Source: Trigonopsis variabilis (Eukaryota; Ascomycota; Trigonopsidomycetes; Trigonopsidales; Trigonopsidaceae). Taken from it: a stretch of DNA of 64,000 nt. Position 1 is the stretch's first letter, and each line of letters opens with the position of its first letter. Location of the stretch: NCBI GenBank assembly GCA_003707065.3, contig PPXM03000004.1, forward strand, positions 248,001 through 312,000. Reading direction: 5' to 3'. Position numbers and translations under genes: made by a program. Positions 35,585 through 47,154 of this stretch are shown piece after piece. The notes below the pieces were generated by a model, which was given only the letters and a program-made list of their open reading frames with translations, searched no databases and was not told the origin of the DNA.

Positions 35585-38238
35585 ATGACGGACAACATGG
35601 AGAAAGTCCATGGAGATATGGAAGGGAGCAGCAAGGAAGAAAACACGAATGAGAAGAGGACCAGGGAGGGTGAAGGAGAACGGCCAGTGAAGCGACGGAA
35701 AAGAGTAGCATTGGTGTGCTATTATTGTAGGCAAAAAAAGCTCAAGGTAAGTCAAAGAAGAGCGGAGACAGTCGATAGGGAAAAAGGAACGAAAAGAAAG
35801 GAAAGAAGGAAAACAAGGCTGTAGAGACAAATGGAAGTATTTAAGTTAACGATTAGTGTGATCGGCTTCGTCCATGCTCGACGTGTAAAGCTCACGGGAG
35901 AGAAGCTTCATGTTGGTATGAATCGGACGCAAAGAAGGGGATTCTGCATAACTACAAATCATATTCATTGTCCTCTGGGACATTTCTCGATTCCGGAGAA
36001 GGTCAGCATTTACGATTAGAAGTTGAGATGCTCAAGCAGAAATTGTATGAGATGAGTGGAAATATGTCAGCGAATGAGTCCTCGTCGGAGGACGAAAATG
36101 ATGACGACGAGTCGGAAGGAGTACCAAGATTAGTTGAAGGATCCGCAGCAGTGCCAGGACCTAGTGGCAGGGGCAGTGGAGGGGGTGGAGAAGACGAAGC
36201 CGGAGGAGTGAACAAAGACTCAAGTGGGAAGGAACAGGAGCAGCCGTTTGTGATACGAGAGGTTTCCGTTCATGAATGGAGAATGTTCAAGAGCGCAGTA
36301 CTGGATCTTTTGTATAAGAAAGAGCCCAGACGACACCTTATCCATGAGAAGTTCGAACAAGCAAAGTCGGAAATTACTAGGCGGTTCAATTTCATGTCTC
36401 TGTACTTCCCTGTGCGTCAGAGCCATAGTGAGCTGGTAGATTTTCTGAGAAATACGTACTGTTTTCTGCCTTCATTGAACTGTCAACACTTCTTGCTCAC
36501 CCGCTACTTTCAAGTCATTTATCCTTTGTTCCCAATTGTTGATCGGGATTTTTTGTTTCGCGAAGCTGATCGATTAGAGGAACGGCATCGACGCGATGAG
36601 CCTAATGACTATGCATCTCTGACAGAGTTGGATCTCTTGAAAGATGTTGAAGGGTATAGCATCCTATTTCCGGTCCTTTACCTGGCCATGCAATCACTTC
36701 CCGAGTACTTTATGAAGGCCGGTGAGTACATCAATGATGACGGGACCTTTGTCGTTGATCATGAAAATGAACTAAGAATGGTTGGACCTCATTATTGCAT
36801 TTTGAGTGATTTGTGTCTTTCGAAATGTAACTTTGCTCGAAGGCCTTCATTCACTTTTATCTGTTCTCTTCTTCATCTGCGTCTGAGTAAATTCGTGATT
36901 CCCGAAAATGACGAGGATGAACGATACGATCCGTTAACAAGTGTCATTTCTGATTATTCATTTACCCTGGGCTTGAATCATGGGCCAGAGTATTTCAAAG
37001 ACTTGCCTCAGCAACGCAAACAACTGTGGATCTCGGTATGGAATCTAGTGGTCTCTTTTGATACAACGAGAGCTCTTGACCTCGATCGTGGTTTCACTAT
37101 CGATGATCGATGGTGTAATATGAATATGATTTTGCGCTCAATGGATCCTCTGCAGGGTTATGAAAATGAAAAGGCTACTTGTTCGCTCCTTATGTATGTC
37201 CGGTCAGTCATGCAGTCCTTACTTATTCCGGGGGAGCAGACTACCGTCCAATTACTGTCCGGCTCCAACGGCTGCAGAGAATATATGGCAGGAAATTTCC
37301 AGCCCTTAGATGATCTCTTGGCCACGATTGAAAATCCAGATACTGTATGTACTCCTGCTCTCTATACTCAGATCATGGGACATATCTATATGTTGAAGTT
37401 GGAATTATCCCTAGGAACTAGGATTATTCGTCAGTCGAGAGCTTCATTGGGATTTAACTTTGCCATGTTGGACAGTTTCACCTCCACTATCGTGGAATTC
37501 GGAAACCTTCTTATAGCTCTCTTCTCTTCGAAATCCGTTGTCGGTTTAAGATGGTATTTCCTATCTTATGGCATAAAGATCTTACGCAGGGTCTCAGTCT
37601 TGGCTGGATGGACATTGATGAAAGGCCAGCGCATTATTATGTCCAGCGCAGCCTCAGAACACGAATCTGAAGTCCATTCTCTTCAGCGGCAGTTGCACGC
37701 TCTTTTGGCCTTCATATCCAAATACGAAGCAGTCGCTCGAGCTCTTAAAGATATTCACTATACTGCTTGGAAGATAGTCAAGTTTCTCAATGTCCTGGGA
37801 TTGATTCTCAAGACCTACCTTAAAAATCAAGAGAAGATCCCTTACTTTCTCAATGAATTCATCAAGATTTGTTCTCGAAGCTCTGAAGATATTGAACAAG
37901 AGGAACAGGAAAAACCTCAACCCGGTGATCCTGCCCCCCATCCAAACAGCAGCTCGACGGAATCAGTTCCCAGGAGTATCGCTTCTGACACTTCCTCGAA
38001 GCCTCCCGACGATATTGCTTCGCGGTCTCGGAAATTCGACATCATCTCCATTGGTAGCTTGACAAAGGCGTACCAATATGACAGTGATGAGGAGCTAGAA
38101 AGCCCAAAATCGGACACTCACAAGAAGAAACGAAGGCCTTATGACTTTTCCAAGTATTTCCACGAAGACTTTATGATGTTGCTATTGGATGAGAAACTAT
38201 TTAATGATTTAATCGAAGTTCGGCGTTATGACAGGTGA
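35585..38238 (+). CDS. Zn2Cys6 (Gal4-type) transcription factor with Fungal_trans domain
   Basis: Sequence-specific regulator of 847 aa. The binuclear zinc cluster starts at residue 45 (CYYCRQKKLK, then CDRLRPCSTCKAHGREASC) and is interrupted by a 110-nt intron (35747-35856) just before its third Cys; removal restores all six cysteines. A basic leader (RPVKRRKRV) precedes it, and a short heptad-like stretch (LRLEVEMLKQKLYEM) follows as a dimerisation element. The middle region with YFQVIYPLFPIVDRDFLF is the Fungal_trans domain. The C-terminus is Ser/Pro-rich. Target genes cannot be inferred. Confidence 0.88.
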
Positions 38239-38422
38239 GGCCGATCAAGGAGGAAGGCATATTACGGCGGAAATGGAAACACAGACAAGCGTCCAAGGTG
38301 GTAACTAGGTGGAGGCCATAAATTGATTATGATGATGAGCAGATGGTGGAGAATGAAGGACGTTGGCTACTGAGCATGCGTTATAAACTAATTCATACCT
38401 GTACATTCCGAAAATCCCATAA

Positions 38423-39721
38423 TCATACCTTATTTGTATCTCTTTGTAATTTTAGTACCGAATCAAGATCATGCTGAGAAACCACGACGCCCGACTCGGA
38501 GCACTTGGCTTTGGCTTGGAGTTCGTGGCAGAGAGAGTCGATGTCCAATTCGCCAAATCGAGGATGATTTGTGATTCTATCCCAGACCTGTGTGCATTTA
38601 TACAGCGGCTTATCATCCGCAGGGACAATCTCCTCAGTCACTGCAGTATCAAACAGACTATTTGACTCTTCCGGGTCGTCAAAATCTTCACCAAAAAGTG
38701 GTTCCCTAAAATTTGTATAACAAGGCGGGGACGTGATATTTAGCGTCTGCTCATCCAAAAGCTCAGTCTTGATGCCTGCTGGAGGATTTGGACAACTGCT
38801 ATTCCCGCAAGCCGTTCCCAGTTCATCACAGAATTCTTTCAAATCGTTAATCTTTGTAGGTGGTTTCATCTCCGATAGATTTTCAGGTGCCTTATCGCGA
38901 ACCAGGCTGCCAGCAGTTGAGGGGCTCTTTTCGGGCTTGGCTGACTTTGACCGTTCGGAGGCAGAGGTATCGGATTGGAGGGAGTGAGAGTGAGAAGGTA
39001 CAGTATAAGGACTAGGGAATTCAAAGGCGAGAGGACTAGAAGCTGTTCCGCCCTTTAGACCATGAGACCGTCGTTTATACTCCATCAGTTCAGTCTGAAG
39101 ACGTTCAATCTGCTTTTTCAAGAACTGATTCTCTGAGTTGACAGCAGCTGAATGAGACTCGAGCTCATTGACCCTATCCATGAGAGTTTTCAGATGTTGT
39201 TCTTTCCGCTCGCGGAAGGCTCGCTGAGCCGCCCTATTCTGAGCCTTTCGTTTATTCTCAGGCTCATCTGTGATCATGTGCCGGCCTGGTTTTCGTCTTG
39301 GTTTGGTCTGGCTGTCTGAACGGGACTGCTTGTTCACTGAGTCAGTCGAATCAGACGATGCCAACTCCGGCGAAGGATCTTTTTTTATAGATTGACCACT
39401 GGATGTAGCAGAGGGAGTAGACGATTTGTCTGGAGTCGCCTTGGATTCCTCTTCTGGAGAAGGAGTATAGCTGTTTCCACTTCCCCCACTTCCTGGATCT
39501 TTCCCGTTGGGATCAGAGGTGGACGGTGAGAAAGCGTCAAACGGGAAGACAGAAGGCTTGAATGACTGCCAGCTCAAACCAGGATCCTGTAATAAGCCAG
39601 TATCACCAAGTCCAAAGCCTAGAGTGACGTCGTCCAGAGGGAAAGATTCGTTATCTAACCCTGGATCTCCAAAAGACTCTGGACCAAACAATGAAGGGTG
39701 ATAAATACCAGGCTTATCCAT
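38423..39721 (-). CDS. YAP1: Yap1/Pap1-type bZIP oxidative-stress factor
   Basis: AP-1-like regulator retained in the nucleus when its cysteines are oxidised. A 432-aa single exon. The basic region is KRKAQNRAAQRAFRERKEQHL, with the fungal Pap1 NRAAQRAFRERK signature, followed by a leucine zipper (VNELESHSAAVNSENQFLKKQIERL). An n-CRD-like motif FCDELGTACGNSSCP lies about 150 residues from the end, and a c-CRD DSLCHELQAKAKCSESGV near the end, whose hydrophobic core doubles as the nuclear export signal in Yap1/Pap1. Both clusters being present supports peroxide-regulated export. The N-terminus is acidic and Pro/Ser-rich. Confidence 0.92.
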   Translation of the reverse strand: MDKPGIYHPSLFGPESFGDPGLDNESFPLDDVTLGFGLGDTGLLQDPGLSWQSFKPSVFPFDAFSPSTSDPNGKDPGSGGSGNSYTPSPEEESKATPDKSSTPSATSSGQSIKKDPSPELASSDSTDSVNKQSRSDSQTKPRRKPGRHMITDEPENKRKAQNRAAQRAFRERKEQHLKTLMDRVNELESHSAAVNSENQFLKKQIERLQTELMEYKRRSHGLKGGTASSPLAFEFPSPYTVPSHSHSLQSDTSASERSKSAKPEKSPSTAGSLVRDKAPENLSEMKPPTKINDLKEFCDELGTACGNSSCPNPPAGIKTELLDEQTLNITSPPCYTNFREPLFGEDFDDPEESNSLFDTAVTEEIVPADDKPLYKCTQVWDRITNHPRFGELDIDSLCHELQAKAKCSESGVVVSQHDLDSVLKLQRDTNKV

Positions 39722-40479
39722 TCCTAATTACGTTGACCAGGCTGATCCAGTGTAAGATCAAGGGGTGATCAAGTTGAAGAGGTTTTGTCGAAGGTTCAAT
39801 GTGGAGTGGCGACGAGGGCGTCATTCCCCATAGCAACTATTTCCGGGCGGAGTTACAAAGTAGCGCAAAGATGACTCAGTTGATGGGTTCCCTCATCCAT
39901 GGAATGATGAAGAATAAAAAAATGACTATTTTGGCATCTGTGGAGCTTGGGCGTATGCGGGTTAGTGGAAGTTGATGTCTACCTGCATAATGAGCGGAGT
40001 TCCATCTGGACTTTGATGAGGTAGTAGCACCTCTACATACTTAGTAAGCAGGAAAATTAGATGCGCGACACATTCTCCGCGAAGCTGTCCAAACTGTCGT
40101 CTTTAGAGGAGCGTGTTCTACCCGCATTCTGTAGCATAGTCTAGAACAATTATTAGACCGAGCCGATATCAACGCTTCGCGAGTAACTCTCATGTTAATA
40201 ATTATTATTGTCCAGCTTATCAATGAACTCCAAGAAAACTCCAGCGTAGCATAGTTGAGGGCTTCCAATCTGAATTGCCTGTATCGAGTCCCATGTAGTT
40301 CCCCTGCCTATTAAATCCACATGTAGAGGACTTTGTTCTGAACAGACATGATTAGATCATTCGACTAGCTCGTAGTGCCCAGTTCACGAGGTCTGTGTGG
40401 TTGATAGATCATTTCATCAGTCTGCCTCAAGTACTGTCTGTGGTCAGATCCAAAACCACCGCTACACCCTATCCCTTTC
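39722..40479. promoter_or_regulatory. Divergent YAP1/AP-2 sigma upstream region
   Basis: About 760 nt between divergent starts, the promoters of both genes. No coding region is convincing; a 75-codon minus frame (40041-40268) lacks any motif. Confidence 0.4.
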
Positions 40480-40948
40480 ATGACCATTCACTTCATCTTG
40501 GTCCAGAACCGCCAAGGAAAGACCCGATTAGCTAAATTTTATACTGCTTATACGGTAGCTATCTAGCTCGACTCTCTCTGACTGTCAGGACCAGGAGAAA
40601 TTTCGACTAAAAACCGAGATCCATCAAACCGTGGCTCAACGGGATCAACGATACCAAGCTAATTTCGTCGAGTTTGGGGAACATGTGATCGTGTATAGAC
40701 GCTATGCAGGATTATTTTTTTCCGCCTGTATAGAAAAATCCGACTCTGAACTTGGTTACCTAGAAGCCCTCCATCTCTTTGTGGAGGTCCTCGACAGTTT
40801 CTTTAGCAACGTCTGCGAGCTTGATCTCGTCTTCAATTTCTATAAGGTCTATGCTATTCTCGATGAGGTTTTTCTCGCGGGAGAAATCGAGGAAACATCT
40901 AAATCTGTCATCCTTAAGAGGCTCGAATACATGGATAAATTAGACTAG
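40480..40948 (+). CDS. APS2: AP-2 adaptor complex sigma subunit
   Basis: Small chain of the clathrin adaptor AP-2 at the plasma membrane, which helps bind dileucine cargo signals. Exon 1 (40480-40554) encodes [20 protein letters not shown]; a 34-nt intron (40555-40588) leads to exon 2 (40589-40948). The 144-aa product matches the family length of 142. Diagnostic blocks: [44 protein letters not shown] and [12 protein letters not shown]. The [10 protein letters not shown] block separates it from the AP-1 and AP-3 sigmas. Confidence 0.95.
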
Positions 40949-41103
40949 TCCGGGCTGTCTTCCGGGCACCATCCCCTCCACAACCTCAATTTGTATTATA
41001 GTGTATATTACGGTTCTGAAGTTATTTGTGTCGTGCATACTTGCTAGTTTCTGTTCCGATGTAGCTCCTTTCTTAGTTAATATACAACAGCCGAGGACTG
41101 AAC

Positions 41104-44100
41104 TCAGTCTTCACCGTTCTGCGGTCCCTTAGAAGGCCGAGACTTGTTTTCAAATAAGTTATCCACTTTGCTGTAACTCTGGCGCCGGAATCTTGGCAGA
41201 GTTGGACCATTCTCTTCATTAAACGAAGCAAAGCGAACCACTTTCCCCCTGCTTACTGGCTCAGCCGTCCGCGGTGCAGACGGATTGGTCAGCCGTCGTC
41301 TCACAAGTCCTTGACCGCTATTACTAACTACCCGTCTTATCTTTAGTCCCGGAAGATCTTGTCCATATTCCTGCTTGGGCAGTTCGTGATTCATTCCGCG
41401 GGCAAGATAAGCGGCATAGACGGTGTCGAGAGGACGGCTGAGAAAACCGTACTTGAACTGTTGTTCACCTCGGAGAAATTTGGTAATTTTCAGCAGCTCC
41501 TCAATATATTCTATGACCTCTTCAAGAGCACAACTCGATGCATTCCAGCTCAAAACATGCAACCTCAAAGCGGTCTTACGGAGTTGTTGAGAGTTTTTAA
41601 CGCCTTCCTTGTCATCATTATTGCACTTTATCCTTCCAACACTTCGGTCAAAACTGCCCCGGTTCTTGGAGTTACTTGCAGTGGACGAGTCTCCATCTCT
41701 TGAATGGTAATCTGAACCTTCTTCCGCATCCATTCCATCGTCCGTTTCATCACCTAACTGAGTCATCGCCTTCTCGGCATGACGACTGAGAACGTCTCGC
41801 ACCTTATGTACCAGTCGCCTGTGGGCAAGTCTTGAGCTGGGAACATATTGAGGCATTGGTGTTTTAGTTAGTAAGCTGGAAGATATTCCCCGAAGATCAG
41901 ACAAGATAGCCCCTGCGAGATTTCTTCGGTAAGGAGCAATGTCATCGTTGATATCTTGCAATAAATCTGACCCATAGGCTCGACGTAGAGACGCTACCGA
42001 GTACATTCGATCAGCAATCTGCTGGACAATGAAGATGAACTCTGTATATATTTTTGAATATAAATCAAAGGAACCTTTCAATCGCGGTTCCCTTTTAGCT
42101 GCCCTATTGAAAGCTGTAGCTCGGTCCAAGGCTCCGATGGTCAATTTGAAATTTTTCTCTAATTTGGCAAAAACAGCCTGGTCAAGATCTTTCGATTTCT
42201 TTTTCTGTTTTCTCAGATAATTCCAGGCCAATGACGTATCCAGGTCGATTTGATAAGCCACGCACCCTTCCATAGCTGCACATCCCATGATAGCAAAGGC
42301 GACCTCCTTGAGGACCCTAGTCCGGGCTTTACTAGGAAATAAAACAACTTGAAATACTGTCGCAATTGCACCACCTACCAGCATGGTCAAGCATCGTTTA
42401 GCAAACACTTCAGTAGCATGATGTGGAGCAATTAGATATGTATTCATACATACCACACAAGAGCTAATGATAAACACCATACCGGCCTTGACGTATGCGG
42501 TATCAAGTTGGACGTGGAAAGCAAACACATAGCCAATTGCCAAAATAACCACGACTGGTACTGGTTGAGTCCGTTGACGCCCAACTACATAAGCCAGTAG
42601 GCCCCACGATGCCCCCGCTGTGACGCCGATAACTCTGAGTCCATAGATATAGAGAGAGTCGCCAATGGAGGCTTCATTTACAAGAAATGTGATGAAGCCA
42701 ACCCAGCTGCCATCTTCACTTAGATACCAAGATCGCAAAGGTGCTGTATATCCCGGAAAAGATGCCACCATTACAGACAAGCAAAGCCGAACCGCATATT
42801 TGACATGAATAGATCGTTTAATAAAATCAATCATATCTGCTAATTTGTTTCTTAAAAGGTATACTGGGGAATCAAGAATGACAAGCGCGTTATCTTCATC
42901 TTTTGCTGGATCCGCTTCATCATCACGACTGTTAACCATCAATTTTTCATGTCGATCGGCTTTGTCGCTCATCACGTTACCGCTTTCATCGCTAACGGTA
43001 TCTTTAATTTGTAACCACTTAGATAGACCCCATTCGGGTAACCAAATTCGCTTCCTTTTATGTCTCTCTTTGATTAAGCCCTCACAACATTGCAGAATTC
43101 GGTAGATTGATTTCGCAACTTCGCGAAAATTAAGAAGAAATGAAGATAAAAGGAAAACTTCGTCGCGAGGCATGATCTCATCATTTTCTCGAACTTCAGC
43201 TAATTCTTCCAACGCTTGCTGGACTGATTGGTCATAGGTCGCGATAGCATGTTTTAAACCATCCCTAAACACTTGAATTTCCTCGACACGCAGTCCATGA
43301 TGTCCGGGTGTAGGTGAGCCTCCTCCTTTTTGAATCTCATATTGCTTAACATCATAGCCATAAGAGATGGATAAGGCAAGAATCTGAATGGATTCACCGA
43401 TGACTTGTTCGAGTACTCTTAAAGGTCCACTAACACTCGTCAGTAATCTTTGCATAAGCTCTTTATCTCCATAGTCTATCTCTCTCTCGAGTTTAATAGA
43501 TTCCATTATTGATGGTGTTCTAGTTGGTTCACCTCTACTGTGATCTTTGCTATGATCTTCTGCTTCATTGCTTTTCTCTCTATGTCGGAAAGGATGTAAC
43601 AATTGCAGCTTTTTGAAGGACGCATGTCTCCCAGAAGGTGATGAAGCGCCTGAAGGTTGTGCACTTTCCAAATCGAGCGATTTTCGTAGCTTCTTGCGCC
43701 GTCTAAGAATGTAAGAATCTGCATCCTCTTCATTGTCATTTTCCTCGTTGTGCTTCTCATTTGATAGTTCGGCCATCTTCTCCTTTAGATTATCAATAAA
43801 TTCATCTGGCTCATGCTCTAGTTCAGATGAGGTATCAGCGCGAGAGAATAAAGACTCTTGAGATTCGCAATCTCCAATTAGAATATTGACGAGTTTTACC
43901 GACAGTTCGATTTCCTGAATTATAGGTTTCAGTGCACTTGGGCGTATAGTTGAATAAGCAAACTCGAATGAACATTCTCTGAGTGCTCCGGAACAAGCTT
44001 TATGTTGAGCTCTAAGTTTAGCCTTTCTCGAGCTGAGATCTGTCAGCGGCACGGCTGAGCCTGATGACTTTACAGACTCGACAGTGTCTTCTTTCGAATT

Positions 44101-44843
44101 CGACAGAAATCTCTCTGTTGCCAGAGCTAAAGTCTCCTGGATGCTATCGATAGCTTTCAGCGTCGTTTCACAAACATAATCAGATCCAAATTCGGGAAAG
44201 ATTAAAATGTTGATAAGCATCATGAATCCTAATTGTAGAAGCATTGGAACAAGGAACATTTTACAGAATTGCGGCGGTTTAATAGTGAGGGAGTTGAGGC
44301 AAGCAAAATGAACCATATAAAAGAACATGAATCCTGCCAAGAATAGCCTGGGACTACTACTTCGCACGTAGCCTATTATAAGTAAGCAAAGAGCTTCAAT
44401 GATTGCCATGATAATGTATGCTCCGTGAGCCGATATAGGCAATGTTCGCTGCCCTAAAAATCGAGCCAGCAGTCCAACTGATGTTCCAATCATCATTCCA
44501 ACAATTATTAGCGATATTGATTCCACAAATGCTCCGACTCGTCTCCCAGGATGCCCAAAAACCGCAATAATCCCAGCTACATAGGGAACCGGACCTAAAT
44601 GTTCTGATCCTGTTAGTCAAAGCCTTTCTATCACTATATACTTGACATGTTATCTGATAGACATGTTATCAAGGCAAGAACTGATGACGTTGTACATTTG
44701 AAAATCCGTTTCTGCTGAGTCCTGTCTGGCAGATGATTCTTGACGTGATCCTGATAGAATTTAATCACAGAGTCAAGCTTCTTGTTGGGCTTCTTTTCTT
44801 TCTCATTCTCTTCACTTGATTCCTCATGTACCTCATCGGCCAT
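41104..44843 (-). CDS. FUSC/aromatic-acid exporter-like polytopic membrane protein (Bre4-type)
   Basis: Large fungal membrane protein of the FUSC/ArAE_2 superfamily with a DUF2421-like region, related to yeast Bre4 and possibly a transporter for weak or aromatic acids. Exon 1 (44843-44642) joins exon 2 (44609-41104) across a 32-nt intron; the product is 1,235 aa. Two hydrophobic clusters, residues about 55-195 and, in the second half, from SVMVASFPGYTAP to GGAIATVFQVVLF, are separated by a charged cytosolic region of about 400 residues. GSWVGFITFLVNEASIGDSLYIYGLRVIG is the FUSC-type core. The substrate is unknown. Confidence 0.8.
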
Positions 44844-45114
44844 TAGACACGAGACATATACTCTTCTTCCTGTGGGATCTTCAGTATCAACCGTTACATC
44901 ATGGCGATAAGATTAACTTGGTGCCCTTCCAGTCATTACCGCACTATTCAGCTCTTTAATCATTCCTAAACTTTAGAAACAATCACAATTGAGGCATCAG
45001 CAACAGTTTTAATATCAACAGAGTTCTATACTACACTGTTGTGTGAATATTACTTGACCAAAGCTGCTTCTTCTATCCCCAGTCTTTGTAACGTTCTCTC
45101 CATCTTCACCCATC

Positions 45115-46037
45115 ATGGCCTCGACGACATTCACGGTAACTCGGTCTCTTTTATATCTGCTAATTATTGAAGTCCAAGCTAAAAATGCAACTGAAATTGG
45201 CTGTTAGTCGACTAAGACTGACTCAGCAGAAGGAGAATGCTCAAGCAAAACAGCAAAGAAGAGAGGTGACGAGGAGACGATGCGCACTAAGACTGACTCG
45301 ATAGATGGCCCAGTTATTAGAAAGCGGAAAGGAACAAAGTGCTCGGATCCGGGTAGAAAACATCATTCGTCAAGATATCAATGTGGAACTCTTGGAGATC
45401 TTGGAATTATACTGCGAACTGCTAATGGCGCGGATTGGGTTAATGGATACTCCGTGAGTGATGGAACTCTATAAGTGATGCATGCTAACTTATAAGAACA
45501 TGTGATCCCGGTTTAGAGGAAGCAGTGAAATCTATAATATACGCGGCACCAAGGACTGAAATAAGAGAGCTTCATCAAGTGCGAGAGCTGTTAGGAGCCA
45601 GATATGGGAAAGAATTTGTGTTAGATGCCATGGAAAATGCTTCTGGTAAGGTGAATCCGAAGGTTGTGAAGAAGTTGTCCGTTCAGCCACCCGGAGATGT
45701 CTTGGTGTCGCTATATCTTCAAGAGATCGCGAATACTTATGGAGTTCATTGGTCTGGTTCCAAAGACCAAGACGAAGATGATAATGAAGGAGGCGAAAAA
45801 ATATCGGAGTCAACACCTGTAAAGTCGAAAGAAGCGACTCTCAACTCTCCTATAGTGGCTTCTCCTCCTGCAATATCAACTGATAATCCTAACCCAAAAC
45901 TCAAGATACCTGACTCCTCTTCCTCAATTCCTGCCCCTGTCATCCGGAAAGCTAGTTTTAAAGATGACTCACGTCCCCCAACTAGTCTAAATTCTTTGGA
46001 CGATCTTCAAAAACGCTTCGCAGCATTGAAACGTTAA
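45115..46037 (+). CDS. IST1: IST1 ESCRT-III regulator
   Basis: IST1 family protein that binds Did2/CHMP1 and Vps4 and tunes ESCRT-III disassembly on endosomes. Four exons (45115-45135, 45173-45265, 45305-45453, 45497-46037), introns of 37, 39 and 43 nt, give 267 aa. The helical domain shows LKLAVSRLRLTQQKENAQAK, MAQLLESGKEQSARIRVENI, LLEILELYCELLMARIGL, CDPGLEEAVKSIIYAAPRTE and YGKEFVLDAMEN. A disordered linker leads to the C-terminal DDLQKRFAALKR, a good MIM1 motif for Vps4 MIT binding. Divergent from the FUSC-like gene. Confidence 0.94.
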
Positions 46038-46189
46038 CTGTAATTTAATTAGAGTACATTAATCTTGGTGGCAGACAAACTAACTGCCTACTCTTTCTTG
46101 TTTAGGTCTCTGCATAGCCGTAGATTCCTTAATTTCACCACGTATATCGCCAACATTATCTTTGCACGTCACTGGGAGCTATCAATATT

Positions 46190-46878
46190 TTACACATCCA
46201 CTATCCTGGCCTTGATGATTTTCATCTCCTTTTTGGGCCGATCATTCGAATCAGTAGGAACTGTGCCCATACTTTGTACCACCTTCATACCAGAATATAC
46301 TCGACCAAAAATAGTATGTTTCCCATCTAACCATGGTGTAGGAGCGAGGGTTATGAAGAACTCCAAGTTAGCGATTATATGAGCATTATCTTACCTGACT
46401 GCCATTGGTATTGGGACCACTATTAGCCATGCTTATAATTCCTGCGCCAGTGTGGTGTAAAGACGGGTCAATCTCATCATCAAACTTATCTCCATAAATT
46501 GACGTTCCTCCTCGTCCAGTTCCTGTAGGGTCTCCTCCCTGTATCATGAAATTCTAATGTCAATTGAGCCCCCTTTTGATCACTCACTTCTATCACTCGG
46601 TGAAACTGTTCAGTTAGCTAGTTTGGAGAATTTTGCATACAATTACTCCGTCATAGTATCCTCGTTTCGTCTATTTATTAGCTTTGCCATCATCTGCCCC
46701 TACTAATTCGACAAAATTCTTGACGGTCTTATTGGGTCAGTAACATAAATCTTGATCGAGCTCACCTTGGGTGCATGATTTGTGTAGAGTTCCAGTACTA
46801 TGTTCCCCTTGAAATTAGTAATAAGTTTTGATATCTATTTCTCACAGAGGTAGTCTGTAGTTCCACATATGAAGCCAT
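46190..46878 (-). CDS. PPIL1: PPIL1-like cyclophilin, seven exons
   Basis: Single-domain cyclophilin, a peptidyl-prolyl isomerase of the PPIL1 type that in other species works in the spliceosome with SKIP. Exons 46878-46846, 46807-46766, 46727-46704, 46670-46641, 46605-46588, 46553-46395 and 46360-46190, all in phase 0, total 158 aa; introns are 38, 38, 33, 35, 34 and 34 nt. Exons 3, 4 and 5 are only 24, 30 and 18 nt. Active-site blocks are intact: [14 protein letters not shown] (Arg, Phe, Gln), [14 protein letters not shown] and [11 protein letters not shown] (Trp, His). [12 protein letters not shown] is typical of PPIL1. No long open frame reveals this gene; it was built from splice sites and homology. 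Confidence 0.93.
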
Positions 46879-47154
46879 ATTAGTTTATTGTTACGGAGAT
46901 GCTGATTGCTGGTTCCTTAACTGTGGCCTGTCTTCTCGCGTTACATCGCTAGCTGGTAAGAGCTCACAGAATAAAACTCCAGTCTACCAATCGCTACGGA
47001 GAAATTGAATCAATAGAGAGTAATATACCAATCAGACACTCTAAATTTCGGGCATTTTTCTCATTATGCATCTATGCAAATCGATCCTTTAGACACAATG
47101 TCTCTATGAATAATCCGGCTATGCTCTTGGTTTATTGGAAGTCTTTGTTGTCTC

